Assembly: GCF_904849725.1 (NCBI RefSeq)
Contig: NC_058519.1
Coordinates: 22,861,267 to 22,925,266 of the forward strand
From: Hordeum vulgare subsp. vulgare
Lineage: Eukaryota; Streptophyta; Magnoliopsida; Poales; Poaceae
Reading direction: 5' to 3'
Length of the DNA stretch: 64,000 bases
Positions 20,289 to 31,575 of the stretch are shown in pieces. Under the pieces are notes generated by a model. It was not told where the DNA came from. It saw only the letters and a list, made by a program, of their open reading frames with translations, and ran no database searches. Made by a program: the position numbers and the translations under genes. Each line of letters starts with the position of its first letter. Within the stretch, counting starts at the first letter, position 1.

Positions 20289-21878
20289 CATGTCAAGATA
20301 CATGGTTGGGAACCGTACGTCCACCAAAAAAAGAGATCTTGGGATGAAAAATGATGTCTGGAACTTTGTGCTAGCTAGCTTTTGAAGATTGGTTGCCGGT
20401 GATCTCTATATTCTTATGAACTGTGCTAAGTTCTATGTTTTGTAAGTAGACCCCCTCCCTCCCCTCCCACGACGTGCCCCGCGTACCTGGGGGACCCTAG
20501 CCGCCTTTCCCTTCGGCACCTCCTCCCCGCCGCCGTCGGGGCGTGCTCTCGGGCATAGACCGGTGGGCTCGGCGGCGGCGGGGCCCTTCTTTCCCCTCTG
20601 CTCGTGGGACTCCGCCGCGGGGCGGACTCCTCGGGTGGCGGTGCTGGGCGGCCGCGGGGTGCAGCGGCGCGGCCGCGGGCTAGCGCGGCGGACGGGTGGC
20701 CGGAGTCCTAGGCCTCGAGCGCGACAGGGCGACTGCGGTGCTCCCATCTCGGGAGGTGGCGTGCGGCCGGCCTCTGCTGGATCCGATTGGATCTAGCGAT
20801 GGGGTTGGTCGGCGGTACCTAGCACGGGTGGGGCATGCTCGGCGGCTCCGGCGCTTGGAGCTCGTCACGCGACGCGGGAAGGGCAGCGGTCGGGCATGGC
20901 TGTTGCTCCAGTCGTGGGCGTCAGCACGGGGAGGTCCGACGTGGTCCCTCCCGGTGTCATGGAGGCAACGCGATGGCTCGATATCTACTACACTAACAAG
21001 CATCCTCGCCACTCCTTTAGCACGAGTGAACGTCATATCCACTTGTTCTGCCTTACCAATGAGAGATCCGAAGCTCTAGGTAATCAAATAATCATTTAGA
21101 GCCTTAGATGGAACTCCAGAGAAACATACCCAAATCTGTGGTAAAGGTACTCCTTGAGGCTCCTCGGTCAAATTCTAGCACACAGCTAGTGCTAGGAACC
21201 CTGCACATGCCAAACTTGAGCAAGCGCGCGAGATCCTCCTTGGTAGGGAAAACCACCTTGAAAACATTGTCCGCAATCAAGACTGGTTCCCACCTAAAGG
21301 TCGAAGAAACAAGCTCCCGAAGTTGTTGCACTATCTGCTCAGGTGTCATGGTGCCCCTCGTGACAGTAACTATCCCAGTGTACGCAGCGTCTGCCATATG
21401 GACCGTTGTCGTAACAGTCGGCGACTCAAAGAACATAAGTTCTTGGCAACAGACACCATAAATAGTCACCACCTGCATTGGTCCAACCGTAAGAGGGCAT
21501 TTTGCCGTACCGTGCTTTGGCTTCAGATAAATCTCACATAACTCAGCCTTCCACTCAGAAACAAAGTGCCCCGTCTCACTACAACGGTAGCACGTCATTT
21601 TCTCCTTCTTACGCGCCCACTTGGTAGGACGATCTCCCCCATCGGGCTTGCCAGTAGTCACCATCTTATCAGCCTGAAGTGAATCAGCAACCAGCCCTTG
21701 ACTCTGCACTGGACCCTTGACTGTCTCATTTGCCCGCCCCAGCATGTTGTGGGCGTTGGACACATGCAATTGCTCATCATCTGTCCCCACTGGAGTTACA
21801 GGATGCGGAAGAGGTGGCTTCAGCTTCCTCCCCCCTCCTTTGCCAGCCCAGTTTTGCCATACCATGCTTTGGCTGATG
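20289..21878 (-). mobile_element. LINE 5' part, segment right of the CACTA insertion (copy A)
   Basis: Continuation of the LINE interrupted at 9942. Removing 9943-20291 restores the uninterrupted arrangement seen in copy B at 62040-63637. Contains ORF1 (20970-21895) and a GC-rich stretch (20445-20970) that does not resemble ORF1. The LINE ends near 21878, where homology to the D1 repeat begins, so it is probably 5'-truncated. Confidence 0.85.
20445..20970. other. GC-rich segment of unknown origin inside the LINE
   Basis: About 525 bp, visibly far richer in G+C than its surroundings, beginning after TTTTGTAAGTAGACC and ending where the minus-strand ORF1 reading ([11 protein letters not shown]) breaks off. 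Several open frames cross it on both strands, as expected for stop-poor GC-rich DNA; none looks like a known protein. It may be the GC-rich 5' untranslated region of another LINE inserted on the plus strand, or captured host sequence. The same segment is in copy B at about 62204-62729, so it predates the block duplication. Confidence 0.5.
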
Positions 21879-21895
21879 GCATGAATATGTAGCAA
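20970..21895 (-). pseudogene. LINE ORF1 (CCHC zinc finger plus DUF4283-like domain), broken (copy A)
   Basis: Minus-strand ORF1, the RNA-binding protein of plant LINEs. The frame 21895-21104 (263 aa) contains the zinc knuckle TCYRCSETGHFVSEW; the position where the family's last cysteine is expected is not conserved here. The knuckle is followed by a DUF4283-like region (TFRWEPVLIADNVFKVVFPTKEDLARLLKFG). After TTDLG the frame shifts by one: the family sequence continues as RFSGVPSKALNDYL, meets a TAG where a Trp codon is expected, and goes on to [20 protein letters not shown] before the GC-rich segment interrupts it. So ORF1 is dead by frameshift, stop and insertion. Same state in copy B. Confidence 0.82.
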
Positions 21896-23560
21896 CTGCT
21901 TCGCACGAAGAGGTTTTTTCAGGCAGAGCAGATTTTCGGCAGGTTAGTGTTGTCGAACGAGACATGAAAGCTGTTCGGACACTCCCAAAGCCGACGTGAT
22001 TTGAGGCCAATTTGTGGGATTTCGAACAACCGAATTGGTCCACAGACCGATGGTGTACCATCTTGGATGGCAAACTCATCTGATCGTAAGCGGGTGTTTT
22101 GATGGTCTGCTTTGAAGTTACCCTAAAAAACTATAGAATTACCCATTTGGGTTATTTTACTTACACTTCATGTTTTTATGCTAGTTGACACCTTGAGGTG
22201 CAGGGAATGTGACCACCGGGGTTAACCGCCGGACAGGAATAATTGGTTGATGCATGGTTAAAGTGAACAAGTGTAGCAAGTTGGCAATATTCAATTAAGC
22301 AATCCATGCAATCTAGCTAATCTAATCACTAAGACGTTCTTCAACAGGGTCGAAGAGCCACCCATGAAACTTGCAACACCAGGTGACGCGCCAGAAACAA
22401 GCATATATATGGTGCATGCATTAACCTGGAAGCTTAACAACCGTAAGGTGGAGTCATGCAACTTTAAAGTCGTTTTGAAATGTGAAACAGGCATATATAT
22501 GGTGCATGCATGAACCTCGAAGCTTAACCACCGTAAAGTGTATATATGTTGCGGAGGTTCCAGTTATGGCGATCGGAAGGTGATTATGTGTGTTGGATGG
22601 GTTGATGGCAATGGAGAAGATGTGTGTGTGTGATGGAATTTTTTTATCTCTGGGCATAGTTGCATCACCAGTGGCTACAATGGCATTGATATAGCCTCGA
22701 TGGAAAAACGGATGACCCCTTCGTCGGACAAACATGCCACCACAACATGTGATCCACATTATTAATCTATTTCCCTAACAATGGGAAAAGGGTGACCACA
22801 ATATATTCCCATGAGTTCCTTCAAATATTTATATTTCACGCAACCAAATATCATGGGAATACATTGTGACCAACACCTGTTGCAATGAGGCACAAAGTAC
22901 CATCAAGTTTTTCATTGTCGTATTGCAAATTTTCTCCTCTTCTTGATAATCTTGGTGGTCAGTTGTACTAACGAATATTGCTTTTGGCTCCCGAGCTCAT
23001 TGGAGGCCTTTAAATTCAAACTTCAAATTTAATAAAAATTCGTATTTTAATATTTTTAAAAATTCTGAAAAAATACATAAATAGATGAAGGTATAATACA
23101 CAAGCGTGTAAATTTTCAGAACAAAATACGTTGAAATGAGGGCTGTGCAAAAAAGACAAATCTGAAACCTTTTAACACATGTTACTATTCATCATTTCAA
23201 ACCATGAATTTGTTTTTTTTGTACAGATCGCGTTTCAAAGTATTTCGACATGAAATTTTACACGCACACGAATCACATCCTTGTTTAGTTGTATATTTTT
23301 TTTATAGATTTTTTGGAACTAAAATTTTTAAATTTTGAATTTTTCAAATATTTCGGCCTCCATGGCTCCCGGGAGCCGAAACGCCATTCTGGTTGTACTA
23401 AGCACTAACAAATAAATGCGTAGTTGGCAACCACATATGTGGTTGTTGAGCATGCATTATTGCAAGATTCTACGCTACCCCCTCTAATCTAGACAAAAGC
23501 AAGCATAGAACACTATTGACTATTGTTCTCTTACTACTTAGGTAGGAACGTTAACTCAAT
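21879..23560 (+). repeat. Unclassified repeat D1, copy 1
   Basis: Diverged but clearly alignable to 36000-37880 (same direction) and in part to 46830-47335 (inverted). Shared landmarks are TACCCATTTGGGTT, CACCTTGAGGTGCAGGGAATGT, GGTTAACCGCC, GCAATATTCAATTA, ATCACTAAGACGTTCTTCAA and GCATATATATGGTGCATGCAT. In this copy a GCATATATATGGTGCATGCA unit is duplicated (22401-22421, 22491-22511). No gene is recognised. A 421-bp MITE interrupts it at 22972. No TG..CA ends or reverse transcriptase were seen, so the class is unknown. Confidence 0.75.
22972..23392. mobile_element. Mutator-like MITE (421 bp) with 9-bp target duplication
   Basis: Flanked by TTGTACTAA at 22963-22971 and 23393-23401; nine bases is the Mutator superfamily size. 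Imperfect inverted ends: one side CGAATATTGCTTTTGGCTCC, other side (reversed) CCAGAATGGCGTTTCGGCTC, both followed by sequence ending near TGGAGGCC. The interior is AT-rich and non-coding. The paralogous D1 copy at about 37728-37740 has a single GTACTAA and no insertion, giving an empty-site control. Confidence 0.85.
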
Positions 23561-23729
23561 TGCTGCAAATCAATATATCCGTTGTGAGGTTGCTGACCAT
23601 GTATGTGTGCTGTTATACAAACTACCACATGACTTACTAAACTAGAGGTATTGCATGTATTGCGAATCTACAATTTTGTTTCTTGTGTGTACGGAGAATT
23701 CATGCATTTATTATCTTGTATGCTGGTAA

Positions 23730-23905
23730 ACAGGTATGCAAAGGTACCTCGCACTAATATAATGTGAGTCTGCATGCCTTGTTTTCCATTTGATGTGACC
23801 CTTTCTAGTGTATAAAATGTAATGTAATCACGGTTATCGCATGCGGGGTTGCATAACTTTTCTTAGATACGGTGTACGAAACTACCCAAGTGTTACATAA
23901 CAATG
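23730..23905 (+). repeat. Module alpha, copy 1
   Basis: About 170 bp alignable with 40240-40420 and 41955-42125: TTTTCCATTTGATGTGACCC, TGTATAAAATGTA, GATACGGTGTACG. The other two copies lie just upstream of the gene at 42738. Function unknown; it could be promoter-proximal sequence of a duplicated and lost gene copy. 23906-23997 has nothing recognisable. Confidence 0.6.
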
Positions 23906-23997
23906 TACGCGTCTGGCCTCCCATTCGTCTCTCCTCCCTAGAGTTCATGCCTCCCGTTGACGACGCCGCCGATCTACCTCGTCTCCTCGGGGCTTAC

Positions 23998-24237
23998 TGT
24001 TTAGTGAGAGAGAGAATTAGATTCAACGCATTTGATTAAGCTCTAGGCTGGGGTATATATACAATTGAACAACCAGGAGCTGATCATCCATGCGCCACTA
24101 CTTGCCTCCACTAGCCCACGTACAGCCACTACTCTAGTCTCCACTACTCCACAACCTGGGCCACGATCGATGGCTATATCGCATGCTGGCTATACAGAGT
24201 GCATGCGATAATAGCCTGTGTAACCGGTGGCTTAACA
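23998..24237 (-). repeat. 3' LTR (240 bp) of a minus-strand Copia element
   Basis: On the minus strand it begins TGTTAAGCC just after a polypurine run (GCGGGGGG, complement of 24238-24246) and ends CACTAAACA at 23998. It contains a TATATATACC box near 24053-24061. Sits directly downstream of the RNase H end of the Copia pol fragment, which fixes its identity. Confidence 0.78.
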
Positions 24238-24239
24238 CC

Positions 24240-25758
24240 CCCCGCAGTCGTGACGTCAGCGGGAGCGACGCAGAGACTGGAACGGAAGTCAGAGAACACC
24301 TCCGAGGGGAGCCCCTTGGTCATGATGTCGGCGAGCTGTTGGCAAGTGGGAATGTGGAGGACGCGGAACTCGCCGAGGGCGATCAGTTCGCGTATGAAGA
24401 GGATGTCCAGCTCGACGTGCTTGGTGCGGCGGTGGTGAACAGGGTTGGCCGAGAGGTAGACGGCGGAGACGTTGTCGCAGTAAACCAGCGTAGCCTTGGC
24501 GACGGGGTTGAGCAGCTCGCCGAGGACCTGCCGGAGCCAGACGCACTCGGCAACGGCATTGGCGACGCCGCGGTACTCGGCCTCGGCGCTGGAGCGCGAG
24601 ACGATGACCTGGCGCTTGGACGACCGGGAGACGAGCGCGTCGCCGAGGTAGACGCAGAAGCCGGAGGTAGACCGGCGAGTGTTGGGGCAGCCCGCCTAGT
24701 CGGCATCAGTGAACGCCCGTAGGTCGAGAGTGTGCGAGGCGCGAAGATGGAGACCGAGAGCAGGTGTGCCACGCACGTACCGGAGCACACGTTTGATCAA
24801 TCCGTGGTGACACTCACGGCCGGGGGTCGTGCATGTGAAGGCAGATCTGCTGGACGGCGTAGGCGATCTCCGGCCGCGTAATCGTCAGGTACTGGAGCGC
24901 ACCAGCAATGTTGCGATAGGCAGAGGGATCGTCGACGCGCGGGCCAGCGGCGGTCGGCAGCCTGCTCTTGCTGTCGATCGGCGTGGGAGACGGACGACAG
25001 GTGTCCATGCCGGCGCGATCCAGGATGTCGGCGGCGTATTGCTCTTGGCAGAGGAAGAATCCGGCCGGTGTACGCGTGACGCGAATGCCGAGGAAGAAGT
25101 GAAGTGGGCCGAGGTCCTTCATGGCGAACTCCGCGGTGAGTTGAGCGACGACACGATGCAGGGTGTCAGGCGAGGATGCAGTGAGCACGATGTCGTCGAC
25201 GTAGAGCAGCAGGAAGGCGACGTCGGTGCCGTGGCGACGTGTGAACAACGACAAGTTGGAGCGAGTCGCGGTGAAGCCGATGGACTGGAGGAAGCCGGCG
25301 AAGCGCAGGAACCAAGCACGCGGGGCCTGCTTCAAGCCGTAGAGGGACTTGGAGAGGCGGCAGACGTGATGTGGCTTGGCGGCGTCGACGAATCCGGCGG
25401 GCTGAAGGCAGTACACCTCCTCGTCCAGCGTGTCATGCAGGAACGCGTTTGACACATCCAGCTGGTGAACGGGCCAGTGGCGGGACGCGGCGAGGGTCAG
25501 CACGACGCGGACAGTGGTAGGCTTGACGACGGGCGAGAAAGTCTCGCCGTAGTCGACGTCGGTGCGTTGTCAGAAACCGCGCACGACCCACCGCGCCTTG
25601 TGATGTTCGAGGGAGCCGTCAGCCTTGAACTTGTGTTTGAACACCCATTTGCCGGTGATGAGGTTGGCGCCGGGGGGTCGAGGCACCAACTCCCAGGTGC
25701 GGTTGCGGACGAGGGCGTCAAACTCGTCGCGCATCGTCTTGATAACCCACAAGTATAG
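24240..25758 (-). pseudogene. Copia pol fragment: reverse transcriptase and RNase H
   Basis: Minus-strand translation runs from MRDEFDALVRNRTWELV (near 25740) through WVFKHKF, DVDYGETFSPVVKP, QLDVSNAFLHD, SLYGLKQAPRAW, the YVDDIV box, MKDLGPLHFFLGI, DSKSRLPT, ITRPEIAYAV and the RNase H motifs DADWAG, SAEAEYRGVA and HIPTCQQLADI. A TGA interrupts it near 25570 (after WVVRGF), and the frame changes near 24800. Gag, protease and integrase are absent; the left part of pol is cut by another repeat starting TGATAACCC at 25740. The strong G+C bias at codon ends differs from Angela. Dead element, orientation minus. Confidence 0.9.
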
Positions 25759-26436
25759 GGGATCGCAACAGTTTTTGAGGGTAGAGTATTCAACCCAAAT
25801 TTATTGATTCGACACAAGGGGAAGCCAAAGAATATTCTCAAGTATTAGCAGTTGAGTTGTCAATTCAACCACACCTGAAAGATTTAGTATCTGCAGCAAA
25901 GTATTAGTAGCAAGGTAGTATGATAGCAACAGTAGCAACAGTAACCAGTAGCAGCAGAGTAACAACAGTAGCAGTAGAGTAACATCAGTAGCAACAGAGT
26001 AACAGTAGCAACAGAGTAACGTAGCAAGGACCAGTAGTAAAAGACTCGTAGGCATTGGATCGGTGATGGATGATTATGACGGATGCTATTCATCATGTAA
26101 CAGTTATAACACAGAGAGATATGTAACTAGCTCCAGTTCGTCAATGTAATGTAGGCATGTATTCCGTATGTAGTCATACGTGCTTAGGAAAAATAACTTG
26201 CATGACATCTATTGTCCATCCCTCCCGTGGCAGCGGGTTCCTAATAGAAACTACGGGATATTAAGGTTCTCCTTTAAATAAATAACCGGACCAACGCATT
26301 AACACTTGATGAATACATGAACTCCTCATACTATGGTCATCTCCGGGAGTGGTTCCGGCTATTGTCACTCCGGGGTTGCCGGGTCATAACACATAGTAGG
26401 TGACTACAACTTGCAAGATAGGATCAAGAACACACT
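25740..26436. repeat. Triticeae repeat piece with TGATAACCCACAAG end
   Basis: Starts exactly where the Copia pol frame breaks (TGATAACCC at 25740). I recognise the start as one terminus of a very common Triticeae repeat whose other terminus is TGATACGTCTCC, seen in the adjacent piece at 26437; family name not assigned. Contains an imperfect AGTAGCAACAGTA minisatellite at about 25905-26030, which yields spurious leucine/tyrosine-rich frames. No coding sequence. Confidence 0.6.
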
Positions 26437-27073
26437 GATACGTCTCCAACGTATCTATAATTTTTGATGGTTTCATGCTATTATCTTGTCAAACTTTGGA
26501 TGTTTTGTATGCCTTTTATATCTTTTTTGGGACTAACTTATTAACTCAGTGCCAAGTGCCAGTTCCTGTTTTTTACCCTTTCATAGGAGGATTTTAAACG
26601 GAGTCCAAACGGAACAAAACTTCCAAAAAGATTTTTTCCGAAACAGAAGAAGATCGGGGAACCTGAGAATCAGGGCAGGGGGCCACCAGGGACCCCACAA
26701 GCCCCCTAGCCGCGGCCAGGGGGGCCACCTCTGCCCTAGGTATTTCTCCTATATATTCCCTAAAATCCCAAAAAAAATCACGAGATCATCGAAAGTACTT
26801 TTCCGCCGCCGCAAGCTTCTGTCTCCGCAAGATCCCATCTGGGGCATGATCTGGTGCCCTGCCGGAGGTGGGATTCGGATACGGAGGGCTTCTTTCATCA
26901 ACACCATGACCTCTCTGATGATGCGTGAGTAGTTCACCATAGACCTACGGGTCCATAGCTAGTAGCTAGATGGCTTCTTTTTCTTGGATCTTCAATACAA
27001 AGTTCTCCATGATCTACACGGAGATCTATCCGATGTAATATTCTTTTGCGGTGTGTTTCTCGAGATCTGATGA
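26437..27073 (+). repeat. Triticeae repeat piece with TGATACGTCTCC end
   Basis: Begins TGATACGTCTCCAACGTATC, containing the palindrome GATACGT..ACGTATC, and runs through non-coding GC-rich sequence to about 27073, where an inverted Angela LTR fragment begins abruptly. Probably the start of an LTR from the same family as 25740-26436, joined to it by deletion or recombination. Confidence 0.5.
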
Positions 27074-27545
27074 ACTTCCGGTGTCCGAAACCATCCGTCA
27101 TATATATCAATCTTTACCTCCGGACCATTCTGGAGCTCCTCGTGACGTCCGGGATCTCATCCGGGACTCCGAACATCTTTCGGTAACCTCGTATAACAAT
27201 TCCCTATAACCCTAGCATCACCGAACCTTAAGTGTGTAGACCCTACGGGTTCGGGAGACAGGCAGACATGACCGAGACACCTCTCTGGCCAATAACCATC
27301 AGCGGGGTCTTGATACCCATGGTGGCTCCCACTTGCCCACGATGATCTCATCGGATGAACCACGATGTCAAGGATTCAATCAATCCCGTATACGATTCCC
27401 TTTGTCTGTCGGTATAGAACTTGCCCGAGATTCGATCGTCGGTATACCAATACCTTGTTCAATCTCGTTACCTGTAAGTCTCTTTACTCGTTCCGTAGCA
27501 CGTCATCGTGTGACTAACTCCTGACCATAGGCATATTTCCAACAA
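27074..27545 (-). repeat. Angela LTR fragment with internal deletion, inverted
   Basis: Reverse complement of Angela LTR positions equivalent to about 6815-7260 of copy A (TTCCGGTGTCCGAAACCATC to CTAACTCC). It then jumps to the LTR terminus (CATATTTCCAACA, ends 27545). About 550 bp of LTR between them are missing. Confidence 0.8.
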
Positions 27546-29165
27546 CTAGCTCGTTGATCAAAGATGGTCAAGGTTTCCTGACCATAGGGAGGTGTTGTCA
27601 CTTGATAACATGATCACATCATTAGGAGAATCATGTGACGGACTAGACCCAAACTAATAGACGTAGCATGTTGATCGTGTCATTTTGTTGCTACTGTTTT
27701 CTGCGTGTCAAGTATTTGTTCCTATGACCATGAGATCATATAACTCACTGACACCTGAGGAATGCTTTGTGTGTATCAAACGTCGCAACGTAACTGGGTG
27801 ACTATAAAGATGCTCTACAGGTATCTACGAAGGTGTTCGTTGAGTTAGTATGGAACGAGACTGGGATTTGTCACTCCGTGTGACGGAGAGGTATCTCGGG
27901 GCCCACTCGGTAATACAACATCACACACAAGCCTTGCAAGCAATGTGACTTAGTGTAAGTTGCGGGATCTTGTATTACGGAACGAGTAAAGAGACTTGCC
28001 GATAAACGAGATTGAAATAGGTATGCGGATACTGACGATCGAATCTCGGGCAAGTAACATACCGAAGGACAAAGGGAATGACATACGGGATTATATGAAT
28101 CCTTGGCACTGAGGTTCAAATGATAAGATCTTCGTAGAATATGTAGGATCCAATATGGGCATCCAGGTCCCGCTATTGGATATTGACCGAGGAGTCACTC
28201 GGGTCATGTCTACATAGTTCTCGAGCCCGCAGGGTCTGCACACTTAAGGTTCGACGTTGTTTTATGCGTATTTGAGTTATATGGTTGGTTACCGAATGTT
28301 TTTCGGAGTCCTAGATGAGATCACGGACGTCACGAGGGTTTCCGGAATGGTCCGGAAACGAAGATTGATATATAGGATGACTTCATTTGGTTACCGGAAG
28401 GTTTTCGGGCATTACCGGTAATGTACCGGGAATGACGAATGGGTTCCGGATCTTCATCGGGAGGGGGGACCACCCACCCGGGAGGGCCCAAGGACTTTGG
28501 GGGTGGCGCACCAAGTAGGTGGGGTCAGCCCAAGGCTGTCTTGCGCAGGAGAGAAAGAAAAACCAAAAGAAGAGAAAAAAAAGGAAAGGTGGGAAAGAAG
28601 AGAAGGACTCCACCGAGGACTCCTCCTCCCCTTGGTGGCGCAGCCCTTGGGGCTCCTTGAGCCTCAAGGCAAGCCTCCCCTCCCCTCCTCCTATATATAT
28701 GGAGCTATCAGGGCTGATTTGAGACAACTTTTGCCACGGCAGCCCGACCACATACCTCCACGGTTTTACCTCTAGATCGCGTTTCTGCGGAGCTCGGGCG
28801 GAGCCCTGCTGAGATTAGATCACCACCAACCTCCGGAGCGTCGTCACAAAGCCGGAGAACTCATCTACCTCTCTGTCTCTCTTGCTGGATCAAGAAGGCC
28901 GAGATCATCATCGAGCTGTACGTGTGCTGAACGCGGAGGTGCCGTCCGTTCGGCACTAGATCATGGGACGGTCCGTGGGACGGTTCGCGGGGCGGATCGA
29001 GGGACGTGAGGACGTTCCACTACATCAACCGCGTTCACTAACGCTTGTGCTGTGCGATCTACAAGGGTACGTAGATCGGAAATCCCCTCTCGTAGATGGA
29101 CATCACCATGATAGGTCTTCGTGCGCGTAGGAAATTTTTTGTTTCCCATGCGACGTTCCACAACA
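27546..29165 (+). repeat. WIS/BARE-like Copia LTR, 5' truncated
   Basis: Plus-strand LTR related to but clearly diverged from Angela: ACTAGCTCGTTGATCAAAGATGG at its broken left end, TATATATATGG promoter-like box near 28691-28701, and the end GACGTTCCACAACA at 29165. The first ~180 bp of the LTR are missing. The small frames inside are chance reading frames. It abuts, without the primer binding site of its own element, the inverted Angela leader at 29166. Confidence 0.8.
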
Positions 29166-31143
29166 CTAGCCACCTTTATGCATAGTGTGCATGTCTGTCG
29201 GTGGAACCAGTCTCACGTAAGCGTACGTGTAAAGTCGGTCCGGGCCGCTTCATCCCACAATACCGCCGGAAAACAATAAGACTAGTAGCGGCAAGCAAAT
29301 TGACAAATCATCGCCCACAACTTTTGTGTTCTACTCGTGCATAGAATCTACGCATAGAAAACCTGGCTCTGATACCACTGTTGGGTTACGTAGCATAAAT
29401 TCAAAAAATTCCTACGCATATTCAGATCTTCCTATGGAGAGACCAGCAACGAGAGAGGGGTAAGAGCATCTTCATACCTTTCAAGATCGCTAAGCGGAAG
29501 CGTTGCGAGAACGCGGTTGATGGAGTCGTACTCGCAGCGATTCCGATCTAGTGCCGAACTACGGCACCTCCGCGTTCAATACACGTGCAGCCCGGTGACG
29601 TCTCCCGCACCTTGATCCAGCAAGGAGGAGGGAGAGGTTGGGGAAGAATTCCAGCAGCACGACGGCGTGGTTTCGATGGAGAGACGAGGTCTCCCGGCAG
29701 GGCTTCGCCAAGCACCGATAGAGAGGAGGAGGAAGAAGGGCAGGGCTGCGCCGAGATAGAGGGAAAAGTCTATCTCCCAATGGCCAAAAGTGCCCCGTAT
29801 ATACAGGGGAAGGGAGGGGTTGCGCCCCCTTGAGGGTTTCCCCCTCCTGGGGGGCGAAAGCCCTAGATGGGGCTGGTGCGGCGGCCAAGGGGGGAGGAGG
29901 GGTGTGGCGCACCCCTGGTGGGCCTTAGGCCCACCTGGCTTAGGGTTTGCCCCTCTCCCCTTTTCTCTCCCCTGCGCATTGGGCTGAGTGGGGAGGCGCA
30001 CCAGCCCACCTAGGGGCTAGTTCCCTCCCCCACTTGGCCCATCTTACCTCCCGGGGTCATTGCCCCCCTTCGGTGGACCCCCGGGGCCACCTCCGGTGGT
30101 CCCGGTGGTCCCGGTACGTTACCGGTGATGCCCGAAACACTTCCGGTGTCCGAAACCATCCGTCCTATATATCAATCTTTACCTCCGGACCATTCCGAAG
30201 CTCCTCGTGACGTCCGGGATCTCATCCGGGACTCCGAACAACTTTCGGTAACCTCGTATAACAATTCCCTATAACCCTAGCGTCACGAACCTTAAGTGTG
30301 TAGACCCTACGGGTTCGGGAGACAGGCAGACATGACCAAGACACCTCTCTGGCCAATAACCATCAGCGGGGTCTGGATACCCAAGGTGGCTCCCACTTGC
30401 TCCACGATGATCTCATCAGATGAACCACGATGTCAAGGATTCAATCAATCCCGTATACGATTCCCTTTGTCTGTCGGTATAGAACTTGCCCGAGATTCGA
30501 TCGTCGGTATACCAATACCTTGTTCAATCTCGTTACCGGTAAGTCTCTTTACTCGTTCCGTAGCATGTCAACGTGTGACTAACTCCTTAGTCACATTGAG
30601 CTCATGATGATGTTCTACCGAGTGGGCCCAGAGATACATCTCCGTCACACGGAGTGACAAATCCCGATCTTGATTCGTACCAACCCAACAGACACTTTCG
30701 GAGGTACCCGTAGTACACCTTTATAGTCACCCAGTTACGTTGTGACGTTTGATACACCCAAAGCACTCCTACGGTATCCGGGAGTTGCACAATCTCACGG
30801 TCGAAGGGAAAGACACTTGACATTAGAAAAACTTTAGCATACAAACAACACGATCTAGTGCTATGCTTAGGATTGGGTCTTGTCCATCACATCATTCTCC
30901 CAATGATGTGATCCCGTTATCAATGACATCTAATGACCATGATCAGGAAACCATGATCATCTATTGACCAACGAGCTAGCTAACTAGAGGCTTGCTAGGG
31001 AAACATTGTGATCTATTTATTCACACATGTATTATGTTTCCTGTTAATACAATTATAGCATGAACAATAGACGATTATCATGAACAAGGAAATATGATAA
31101 TAACCATGCATTTTATTATTGCCTCTAGGGCATATTTCCAACA
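29166..31143 (-). mobile_element. Angela 5' LTR with primer binding site and leader stub, inverted
   Basis: Complete 1765-bp minus-strand LTR (31143 down to 29379), followed on that strand by the initiator-Met primer site (complement of 29361-29378) and about 210 bp of leader. The leader is cut at the equivalent of position ~1185 in copy A. The rest of the element is lost, and sequence from another Copia LTR starts at the break. Independent insertion, diverged from copies A and B (for example CTACGGCACC instead of GTTCGGCACT near 29565 when read on the plus strand). Confidence 0.9.
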
Positions 31144-31270
31144 CTTTCGGCTATGGCTTTGGCTTTTCGCCTATTTGGACACAAAAGCAAAGCTGAAAGC
31201 ACCTAAAAGGGAATTATTTGGTTTATAAAACCATAGTGAAAAAGTCGAGTAAAATCCCAACCAAACGCCC
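31144..31270. mobile_element. Truncated MITE related to the hairpin MITE at 45677
   Basis: Ends AAATCCCAACCAAACGCCC at 31270 and contains GGCTTTGGCTTTTCG and AAAGCAAAGCTGAAAGCACC, similar to the terminus of the 45677-45884 element. Its other half is missing where the inverted Angela LTR starts, so Angela probably inserted into it. Confidence 0.5.
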
Positions 31271-31415
31271 ACGATCTCAGACCCAACACTCGTAACATGG
31301 CATGACTGTCCTACTATTTTTGTTGTTTTCTTTTATCCATAATATAGTCTGAGCAATCAGATGGTAGCCACTAATTTTTCCGTTCTTACACGTTTTAGGG
31401 CCTCTCTTGGTAGTA

Positions 31416-31575
31416 CTCCCTCCGTTCCTAAATATAAGACCTTTTAGAGATTTTCATGAAGAACTACATACAAATGTATATAGACATACTTTAGAATATA
31501 TATTCATTAATTTTGTTTTGTATGTAGTCTACTAGTAAAATAACTAAAAAGACATGTATTTAAAAACGGAGGGAG
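31416..31575. mobile_element. Stowaway MITE (160 bp)
   Basis: Inverted ends CTCCCTCCGTTCCTAAATAT and ATTTAAAAACGGAGGGAG, flanked by TA at 31414-31415 and 31576-31577. Tc1/Mariner-type non-autonomous element. Confidence 0.92.

Noticed and set aside
21879..23560. D1 as an LTR or LINE part
   Set aside because: No TG..CA termini, primer site, tail or coding motif; left as unclassified.
24183..25452. Long plus-strand frames (179 and 207 aa)
   Set aside because: Antisense shadows of GC-rich Copia RT/RNase H sequence, which has clear motifs on the minus strand.
28383..28775. 122-aa and 92-aa frames
   Set aside because: Inside the WIS-like LTR, overlapping on both strands, without domains.
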